DNA from: Planctomycetota bacterium
GTDB taxonomy: Bacteria > Planctomycetota > Planctomycetia > Pirellulales > Pirellulaceae
Assembly: GCA_024277285.1 (NCBI GenBank)
Contig: JAJRVM010000307.1
Coordinates: 1-6,972 of the forward strand
Reading direction: 5' to 3'
DNA: 6,972 nt
A program made the position numbers and the translations under genes. Below the pieces are notes generated by a model. The model saw only the letters and a list, made by a program, of their open reading frames with translations. It searched no databases and was not told where the DNA came from. This document shows, piece by piece, positions 1-4,645 of the stretch. Numbering within the stretch: position 1 is the first letter of the stretch; each line of letters begins with the position of its first letter.

Positions 1-24
1 CTAGATCGCAATCGAGATGATTTC

Positions 25-77
25 CCGCCTCTCTCCCGCGTCTGCCGCCTCCGGCGGCAGACGCGGGAGAGAGGCGG
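25..77. repeat. Long perfect central hairpin of repeat copy 1
   Basis: A 25-bp perfect inverted repeat (25-49 and 53-77) surrounds a 3-nt TCC loop. The stem is very GC-rich, with GCCGCC/GGCGGC nearest the loop. No T-run follows on either strand, so it is not a canonical Rho-independent terminator. It lies about 174 nt downstream of the stop codon of the minus-strand propeller gene. Its counterpart at 4443-4487 shares the GCCGCC-loop-GGCGGC core but has a different outer stem. Confidence 0.9.
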
Positions 78-118
78 CATTTTCGGCGGTGCCCCGGCTA
101 GCCATGCAAACTGATTCA

Positions 119-139
119 CCAACGGCACAAGCCCGTAGG
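119..139. repeat. ACAAG-loop hairpin of repeat copy 1 (decayed)
   Basis: The arms 119-126 and 132-139 flank an ACAAG loop (127-131). Six of eight positions pair, with mismatches next to the loop (126/132) and at 121/137. Compared with the full copy, the pair 4546/4556 (C-G) has become 124/134 (G-C), a compensating change. The other two changes break pairing, so this copy looks partly decayed. Confidence 0.65.
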
Positions 140-198
140 GGTCCCGGACTTAGGCAAACACTCCTATTGGCTAAACGGTTACGTGGAACGAAACGAAG

Positions 199-212
199 CG
201 AAGCGATCTTCG
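199..212 (-). terminator. Weak candidate terminator after the propeller gene
   Basis: CGAAG (199-203) and CTTCG (208-212) form a 5-bp stem with a 4-nt loop, about 38 nt beyond the minus-strand stop codon at 251-253. In the direction of transcription it is followed by CTTCGTTTCG, which is only mildly T-rich. Transcription could instead end at the long hairpin at 25-77. Confidence 0.25.
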
Positions 213-250
213 GCTCCGAGCTGCTCCTCCGTGAATTCGAAAACACGCGC

Positions 251-2167
251 TCACTCAGCAACCGCGTAGCTGTACAGGTGCGAACCACTGCCGAAGTAAA
301 TCCGTCCATTCAAGAAATCGCCCCCCGGCCCGATCGGGACCGGAGAATTGGCCAGCAACGTCACCTCGAACGTCTGTGGGTCGAGTCGTCCGATGCCTTT
401 CGCAAACAGGATATAAATCGTGCCGCGATCGTCTTTCACAAAGACACGTCGTCCTTGCTGCGAATTGGTCGGACCGAATTTTAGGCTGATCGTTTCCTGA
501 TGCACAATCTTGCGTGTTTCGGGGTCGAATACAAACAGATGCGAGCGGTCGGCAATTCCAATAACCTTGCCCGCTGACCCGAGACACAGGTCGGTGTATT
601 CTTGGGCTCCCGGATGCACGGGTTCGTGCCACTCCATTTTCTTCGTGGCCATGTCCAAAATATAGAGCTCGGCCTGTTCCGCTTTCTTTTCGCCACCGGT
701 GCCCGCAGCCGTCGTGGTGCCACAAAGCAGCTTGCCATTTGAAAGCGGAACGATCGACAACGTCGAGTGCATGGGCAGCAGGTCGGTGTGTTCCAGCAAT
801 ACGCGCTGCTTTGTTTGCCGGTCCCAGAACAGCAGGCCGCCACCGGTATAGCCGTAGCCAGGCGTACCCGCCAAGACCAGTGTCTTGCCGTCGGGGTGAG
901 CCAGCAGTTTATGTGGCCGATTGATGGTGGGTGCCGACTGCGTGAGGAACATCGGATTGCACTGCTTCCCCTTGACTGTCGCTTGCCAGGGTTGAGCAGG
1001 ATCCCAGTCGAGCAGGAAACCGCCGCCATAGCCGCCGGCAAAGAAGTGGTCGCCCTGCCGACCAATTGTATTCCATTGGCCGTAACAAGCTCGATTCACC
1101 CAGCGATCGGCCACCGGATCGTAGCTGAAGAAACGCATGGGAAACGCGGTGCCGCCACAAAGCGTCCCATCAGGCGACGTGGCAACACCCATGATATGCG
1201 CTCCCTCACTGGTATAGTCGAACTTCACCTGCCTGACCTCTTCGGCACCAGCATTCCTAATGGCCATGGCCCGATCAACCAGATCACACGTCACCAACTG
1301 GCTACCATCTGGAAACGCCTGATGAAACAACCCCTGGCTGCTGCTGATCACCGGCTTGATCCGAATCTGATTGTGCTGGCCGATCTTCACGGCAGTGCCC
1401 GCGTGCATTCGGTACCATTTGTCCTTGCCGGGATGGTGCCCGTAGACATTGCCGTCCACATCTCGGTAAACAAAGCCATAGCCCTGTGCGCGCTCGGCAG
1501 CAGGCAACAATTCCTGCACCTTCGCAGTGGTCGGGTCAAACGCCAAGATCTGGCTCATCGTGCTGCCCACCTCGAAGTAGATCCACCCCGAATCGTCCGC
1601 GGCGATGTGACGCGGATACTGGCGCCAATTCTCCTTATTCTGGTAGCCGTAGTCCTTGAACTCGCCCGACTTGGGATCGTACGACACCAATCCACAGTTG
1701 GGATATGTCACTGACCAGATTACACCGCGATCGTCTTCCGTCATACTCATCGCCATCTGCCGCGCGGTCTTGTGGAAGAACGTAAACTTGCGTCGCGCCG
1801 GGTCGAACTCGACAAAGTGGCTGTTGAAATGCGTGTAGTACTTATTTTGACTCGACAGTATCGACGCGTAGGGACCGTCGCCGCCAGGAGGAAATGGCAT
1901 CGGAAACTGGTTCGCCTCGCCTGTGACAGCGTCAATCATCAACAACGCGTACCCACCTCGACAATCGAACAACCAGACCAAAACAACATTACGACCATCA
2001 CCATCGACCGTAGCTACCGTGCCGCGGTGGTTACTCACCGGCGTCGCCACTCCATGGTGCAAAAATCCGTTGCCCAAATCTTCCGTCTCGGCGCGAAGAC
2101 ATGGTGCGAAACAGAATAGAATGCCACACAACAGGAATGCGTGAACGTTGGCGAATCTTGTAGACAT
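251..2167 (-). CDS. Secreted multi-blade beta-propeller protein
   Basis: The 638-residue product starts with a Sec-type signal peptide: a hydrophobic run at residues 10-22, then a likely cleavage after LRA at residue 26. No lipobox is convincing. The mature part is made of repeated beta-propeller-like strands carrying a D-P/T-x-x-x-K/R signature, for example VEFDPARRKF (119-128), VSYDPKSGEF (161-170), LAFDPTTAKV (208-217), FSYDPVADRW (347-356), LFWDRQTKQR (446-455), YILDMATKKM (502-511), FVFDPETRKI (545-554) and GRLDPQTFEV (593-602). About twelve or thirteen such units would suit two tandem six- or seven-bladed propellers. The resemblance is to SMP-30/NHL/Vgb-like propellers in general, and no enzyme family or catalytic set was recognised. 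The start is supported by AAGGAG (2175-2180) 7 nt before ATG. It lies 116 nt downstream of two amidohydrolase genes on the same strand, which suggests a shared transcript and an extracytoplasmic role. The specific function is unknown. Confidence 0.88.
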   Translation of the reverse strand: MSTRFANVHAFLLCGILFCFAPCLRAETEDLGNGFLHHGVATPVSNHRGTVATVDGDGRNVVLVWLFDCRGGYALLMIDAVTGEANQFPMPFPPGGDGPYASILSSQNKYYTHFNSHFVEFDPARRKFTFFHKTARQMAMSMTEDDRGVIWSVTYPNCGLVSYDPKSGEFKDYGYQNKENWRQYPRHIAADDSGWIYFEVGSTMSQILAFDPTTAKVQELLPAAERAQGYGFVYRDVDGNVYGHHPGKDKWYRMHAGTAVKIGQHNQIRIKPVISSSQGLFHQAFPDGSQLVTCDLVDRAMAIRNAGAEEVRQVKFDYTSEGAHIMGVATSPDGTLCGGTAFPMRFFSYDPVADRWVNRACYGQWNTIGRQGDHFFAGGYGGGFLLDWDPAQPWQATVKGKQCNPMFLTQSAPTINRPHKLLAHPDGKTLVLAGTPGYGYTGGGLLFWDRQTKQRVLLEHTDLLPMHSTLSIVPLSNGKLLCGTTTAAGTGGEKKAEQAELYILDMATKKMEWHEPVHPGAQEYTDLCLGSAGKVIGIADRSHLFVFDPETRKIVHQETISLKFGPTNSQQGRRVFVKDDRGTIYILFAKGIGRLDPQTFEVTLLANSPVPIGPGGDFLNGRIYFGSGSHLYSYAVAE

Positions 2168-2283
2168 CTTTCATCTCCTTAATGCGGCGTGTTGCTGGTA
2201 GCTGGCCAGCCATGCCTTCCGCCGGGACGAACCCGACGGTGGGCCGTATTCGATAGCTGGGCCAGCATGTTGTGAGACACAGT
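2168..2283. other. Intergenic spacer with two similar palindromes
   Basis: This 116-nt gap holds TAGCTGGCCAGCCATG (2199-2214) and TAGCTGGGCCAGCATG (2254-2269). They are near-identical, each is centred on a GCTGG/CCAGC palindrome, and they lie 55 bp apart. They could be paired operator half-sites, or alternative RNA stems between the second amidohydrolase gene and the propeller gene. No clear promoter was found, and the Shine-Dalgarno of the propeller gene lies at its left end. Confidence 0.4.
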
Positions 2284-3057
2284 TTAGACCGGTTTACCAA
2301 CACGCTGCGCGTTCTGAAAACAGATCGCCTTCCGCTGCGCGTCGATCAACGACGACTCGCGCAATTTCAGCAATGCCGACTCGATCACGAAAAACGGAAA
2401 ATGCGAACCGAACAACAACCGGTCCAAGGGCATCTGTTGCAACGATCGGGCAATCCCCTCGATTCCTTCAAGCGTCGCGATCTCGAAAAAGACTCGGTCG
2501 GTCGCGACGAGTTTCTTGAGCGCGTCGCCGCGTACCGACTGCATCGCATTAAGCAATACCAGCTTCAAACGCGGACAGGCCGCAACCAGATCGGCCAACG
2601 GCGCCGTGTCGACATCCTTGACGCGTGCCAACGGATGTTGCATTCGCGGATCTTCCATGCGCACGGCCAACTGCACTAACAAACCACGCGCCGCCGCCAA
2701 CCTCAGCAGTTCGGCGAACCGTGGATCGTCGAGCTGATAGCCATGATAGTTGGGATGTAATCGGATCCCAGGCATGCGGTACACTTCGTGGCAACGTCGC
2801 AAGTCTTCACGCCAGTCAGGCAACATCGGGTTGACCGTTCCCAGCGGACGCAACATCCCCTGCGGTGCGTTTCCACAATCTGTTGTCAGCCGAGCATTTA
2901 CACCATCAACATCTTTGTGAAACAGGCCATCGAAACTGCCAACCCACGCTTGTGTGACGCCAACGGCGCGCAGTTTCTTGACCAGCTGTCCCGTTTCGTC
3001 ATGCGGTAACCGGCGAAACGGCCATCGCGACAGATTGACATTGACGTCAATGATCAT
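2284..3057 (-). CDS. Amidohydrolase-2 family protein with degenerate metal site
   Basis: The 257-residue protein has the overall layout of Amidohydro_2 (PF04909) TIM-barrel enzymes but lacks the usual metal ligands. The N-terminal HxH position reads DVNVN (N6, N8). The strand that normally ends in His reads LLVQLA (Q129). The usual AHxG strand reads LKLVLLNAMQ (N170). The C-terminal GSD motif reads FGSHFPF (H219 in place of Asp). The RLHP segment (H101) is kept. By family knowledge this predicts a metal-free pseudoenzyme or one with a rebuilt site. The barrel ends with the usual helix near FQNAQRV. No signal peptide is visible. ATG overlaps the stop of the upstream amidohydrolase gene (ATGA, 3054-3057), with AAGGAG (3066-3071) 8 nt before it, so the two are translationally coupled and probably made in similar amounts. 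The likely role is a structural or regulatory partner of that enzyme; the substrate is unknown. Confidence 0.85.
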   Translation of the reverse strand: MIIDVNVNLSRWPFRRLPHDETGQLVKKLRAVGVTQAWVGSFDGLFHKDVDGVNARLTTDCGNAPQGMLRPLGTVNPMLPDWREDLRRCHEVYRMPGIRLHPNYHGYQLDDPRFAELLRLAAARGLLVQLAVRMEDPRMQHPLARVKDVDTAPLADLVAACPRLKLVLLNAMQSVRGDALKKLVATDRVFFEIATLEGIEGIARSLQQMPLDRLLFGSHFPFFVIESALLKLRESSLIDAQRKAICFQNAQRVGKPV

Positions 3058-3983
3058 AGCGCGATCTCCTTGGCCGCACAGATGGGTGCCAACAGCCGTC
3101 TAATATTACCAGCCAAGATCAACCGTTTCGACGACTCGGGAATCTCGGCACCCAACACTTTGGCCAACTGCGAAGAAAAACTGCGTCCGGCAAAGTCGCT
3201 GCCATAGATCACGCGCCGATCCCCCAGTTCCCGGACCGCCATTTCAACAAAACCGGCCGTCGGATCGCCACCACATACTTCGGCGACCACATTCGTGGTC
3301 TTACGTATGGCGCGAATCCCGATTTCCCAATCGCCGCCCGTATGCGCTGCGATGAACGACGCATCCGGATGACGCGTGGCCAGTTCGGCCAGCTCCTCGG
3401 CCGTCGACTCGCCCGGCAAATTCCCCGTGATCTTGTACCACGTATGCTGAAGGACGGGCGCTTTCAGCTCCGTGGCGCGTGTGACAATCGGATCGAGCCG
3501 CTTGTCATTACAGTGTAATGCGACCCACAACTTGACCCCCACCATCGGCCCGTCACGGACACAGCGATCCAACTCGTCAAGGCTCGCTTGCGTGTGCTTG
3601 GGATTCACATAGACGAAACCCAGCGCGCGTCCATCCGCATGCTCGATCGCTTCCAACACCTGATCGTTCTGCCGGCGCAGGGCATCCGGAGTGGGATCGT
3701 GAGACCAGGGATAGCCCATGAATACGATCACTCGCTCGATATGCATCGCATCGGCAACTTTCAGCAAGCTGGTCATGCGCTGCGACGGCGTCTCGCCCGG
3801 CGAGCTGAGGTGACCGTGCGCGTCCCAGATCACATAGTCGCTTGGGTCGCACGCGCTCGAGCAGGAGGCCGGCTGAGCCGCTGCCACATTCGACGGACCG
3901 CTCAATACAGATCCTGCAACGGCAATTTGCGCACTGCTGATCAGCATGTCGCGTCGCGATACCTTGCGGTCGGAAACATCCAT
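3054..3983 (-). CDS. Tat-exported amidohydrolase (metal-dependent hydrolase)
   Basis: The 309-residue product has a twin-arginine signal, SRRDML (residues 9-14), followed by a hydrophobic stretch to about 28 and a probable cleavage near VAAA (33-36). The mature domain fits Amidohydro_2 (PF04909) and keeps the full metal-binding set: DAHGH with H56 and H58, VLQH with H180, FIAAHTGG with H214, and IYGSD with D263. K151 in VGVKLW is another candidate active-site residue. Family members hydrolyse lactones or decarboxylate aromatic acids; the substrate here cannot be assigned. Export is predicted to be in a folded, metal-loaded state. ATG at 3983 has GGAG (3992-3995) 8 nt upstream. It is the first gene of a minus-strand unit and overlaps the next amidohydrolase gene by 4 nt. 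Lactonase-like and decarboxylase-like roles are both possible. Confidence 0.88.
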   Translation of the reverse strand: MDVSDRKVSRRDMLISSAQIAVAGSVLSGPSNVAAAQPASCSSACDPSDYVIWDAHGHLSSPGETPSQRMTSLLKVADAMHIERVIVFMGYPWSHDPTPDALRRQNDQVLEAIEHADGRALGFVYVNPKHTQASLDELDRCVRDGPMVGVKLWVALHCNDKRLDPIVTRATELKAPVLQHTWYKITGNLPGESTAEELAELATRHPDASFIAAHTGGDWEIGIRAIRKTTNVVAEVCGGDPTAGFVEMAVRELGDRRVIYGSDFAGRSFSSQLAKVLGAEIPESSKRLILAGNIRRLLAPICAAKEIAL

Positions 3984-4028
3984 CCGGAAGACTCCGTGAA
4001 TTTTATTGGCCCTGTCACAAACGGCCGG

Positions 4029-4059
4029 ACGCGTTGCCCAATAACGCGTTGGCCCAATA
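4029..4059. promoter_or_regulatory. Tandem 15/16-bp repeat, candidate activator or operator site
   Basis: ACGCGTTGCCCAATA (4029-4043) is followed directly by ACGCGTTGGCCCAATA (4044-4059), identical except for one extra G. The junction also forms a dyad, CGCGTT (4030-4035) and AACGCG (4043-4048). Its centre is about 104 bp before the start expected for the sigma-54 promoter at 4121, a usual distance for enhancer-binding-protein sites. It also lies 46-76 bp upstream of the divergent amidohydrolase start codon, so it could serve either gene or both. Confidence 0.5.
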
Positions 4060-4120
4060 CCGCCCCCAGCTGCACGTTAAGCGGGTTATGTGACAGGTTC
4101 TTAGTGTGATTATCACCACA

Positions 4121-4138
4121 TTGGCACGACGATTGCAA
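4121..4138 (+). promoter_or_regulatory. Sigma-54 (RpoN) promoter, rightward
   Basis: TTGGCACGACGATTGCAA fits the -24/-12 consensus TTGGCACG-N4-TTGCW at every conserved position: the GG is at 4123-4124 and the GC at 4135-4136. Transcription should start near 4147-4148 and run right toward the glycosyltransferase, giving a leader of about 500 nt that includes the whole repeat at 4332-4628. Sigma-54 promoters need an ATP-driven activator bound upstream; the tandem repeat at 4029-4059 is the best candidate site. Confidence 0.75.
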
Positions 4139-4148
4139 GTCGCGTCCT

Positions 4149-4331
4149 CGTCCAAGAAAAGACATAGCAGCCGTTCACGCAATTCGAGCGAGCGGAATGT
4201 CCTCCGATTTGAGATGCTCACCTTGTCTTCCGCTGGCCTCGCACTACAACTTGGGTAACACGACAACTTGCATAGCTGGTTTCAACACGATTCGTTGGTA
4301 CGATTTGGGTTGATGTGAGTTGAGCTAACTT
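4149..4331. other. Leader region without a recognised gene
   Basis: This stretch between the sigma-54 promoter and the hairpin repeat shows no convincing gene. A 38-codon ORF (4197-4313) lacks a good ribosome binding site. AACTTG recurs near 4249, 4266 and 4327, with no clear structure. Confidence 0.4.
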
Positions 4332-4382
4332 GAATTCGAGTAACAGTTTAGCCGAATGAAGTAATGTCGCTTTCAAGTGACT

Positions 4383-4403
4383 CCCATGGGCTTGTCCCAT
4401 GGG
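4383..4403. repeat. Left CTTGT-loop hairpin of repeat copy 2
   Basis: CCCATGGG arms (4383-4390 and 4396-4403) pair perfectly around a CTTGT loop (4391-4395). Compared with the complement of the right hairpin (4541-4561), stem positions 5, 6 and 8 differ, and each difference is matched by its pairing base, so all eight pairs are kept. Confidence 0.8.
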
Positions 4404-4442
4404 TGAATACGGCTGGTGAGCTACCGCGATGCCAGCTACTCC

Positions 4443-4487
4443 CCCCCTTCCCTCGCCGCCGCCTTCGGCGGCGGCGAGGGAAGGGGG
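4443..4487. repeat. Central 21-bp GC hairpin of repeat copy 2
   Basis: The arms 4443-4463 and 4467-4487 are perfectly complementary around a TTC loop. The inner stem is GCCGCC/GGCGGC, as in the hairpin at 25-77, while the outer stem differs in sequence but is also perfectly paired. No T-run follows. In the expected leader of the glycosyltransferase message it would be an extremely stable stem. Confidence 0.9.
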
Positions 4488-4540
4488 CCGTGAATGTGGG
4501 GGGGAATGGGAAGTCACGGGTAGCCTACCAATCCTCTTCA

Positions 4541-4561
4541 CCCACCGCACAAGGCGGTGGG
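4541..4561. repeat. Right ACAAG-loop hairpin of repeat copy 2
   Basis: CCCACCGC (4541-4548) pairs with GCGGTGGG (4554-4561) around an ACAAG loop (4549-4553). It is the inverted counterpart of 4383-4403 and is preceded by TTCA and followed by GGGTC, both also present at the hairpin at 119-139. Confidence 0.8.
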
Positions 4562-4645
4562 GGTCGACCGATGGAAAATGAACTCGAGTGCACGCCTCAC
4601 TTCAGATGGCTAAACAGTTACGAATTCGATAACACGGGAATGCAC

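Larger units (their letters stand above)
1..182. repeat. Hairpin-rich intergenic repeat, copy 1 (left part outside window)
   Basis: This stretch matches the right half of the complete repeat at 4332-4628 in order and spacing. It holds a long central GC hairpin (25-77), then a block resembling GGnTAGCCnnnnAAnC (97-112), then TTCACC, then a hairpin around an ACAAG loop (119-139) followed by GGGGTC, and finally GGCTAAACGGTTAC (169-182). The bases before the central hairpin (1-24) weakly resemble the same place in the full copy, so the left half probably lies before position 1. A further match, GAATTCGAAAACACG at 233-247, corresponds to 4622-4636 but is displaced by 50 nt, so the true right end may be near 247. 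The rest of 183-250 contains a short run of (A/G)A(A/G)CG pentamers. No convincing gene lies in 1-250. Confidence 0.75.
4332..4628. repeat. Hairpin-rich repeat with terminal inverted repeats, copy 2 (complete)
   Basis: The ends are inverted copies of one motif: GTAACAGTTTAGCC (4340-4353) on the left and GGCTAAACAGTTAC (4608-4621) on the right, 13 of 14 positions agreeing, each flanked outside by GAATTC within 0-2 nt. Inside each end is a 5-nt-loop hairpin (4383-4403 with loop CTTGT; 4541-4561 with loop ACAAG, its complement). Between these hairpins and the central one both sides carry matching sequence: GGGTGAATACGGCTGG on the left against the complement of a block ending TTCACCC on the right. 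A 21-bp GC hairpin sits in the middle. The unit is about 280-300 bp and encodes no plausible protein. It resembles a non-autonomous MITE or REP/BIME-type element. No target-site duplication could be confirmed. It ends just before the glycosyltransferase start. Confidence 0.8.

Noticed and set aside
25..77. Long hairpin as a Rho-independent terminator
   Set aside because: There is no T-run on either side, and the hairpin is a conserved part of the repeat element, present also upstream of a gene at 4443-4487.
1..309. Minus-strand open frame of 102 codons at the left edge, and an overlapping plus-strand frame (17-484)
   Set aside because: Both translate the hairpin repeat and the end of the propeller gene in other frames, with low-complexity residues and no family resemblance.
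767..1714. A 315-codon plus-strand open frame
   Set aside because: It lies antisense within the propeller gene, which has a signal peptide, regular repeats and a strong ribosome binding site. The antisense product shows no recognisable motif.
3039..3052. Perfect 14-bp palindrome CATTGACGTCAATG at the start of the second amidohydrolase gene
   Set aside because: It lies within the codons for I-D-V-N. A palindrome of this length is expected roughly once in two windows this size by chance, and no second copy was seen.
4197..4313. A 38-codon plus-strand ORF downstream of the sigma-54 promoter, with four cysteines
   Set aside because: There is no good Shine-Dalgarno and no recognisable motif, and an ORF of this length is expected by chance in this gap.
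4364..4645. N-terminal extension of the glycosyltransferase frame
   Set aside because: The extension is the translated hairpin repeat (arginine- and glycine-rich) and has no relation to GT4 N-termini; ATG 4646 has a suitable ribosome binding site.
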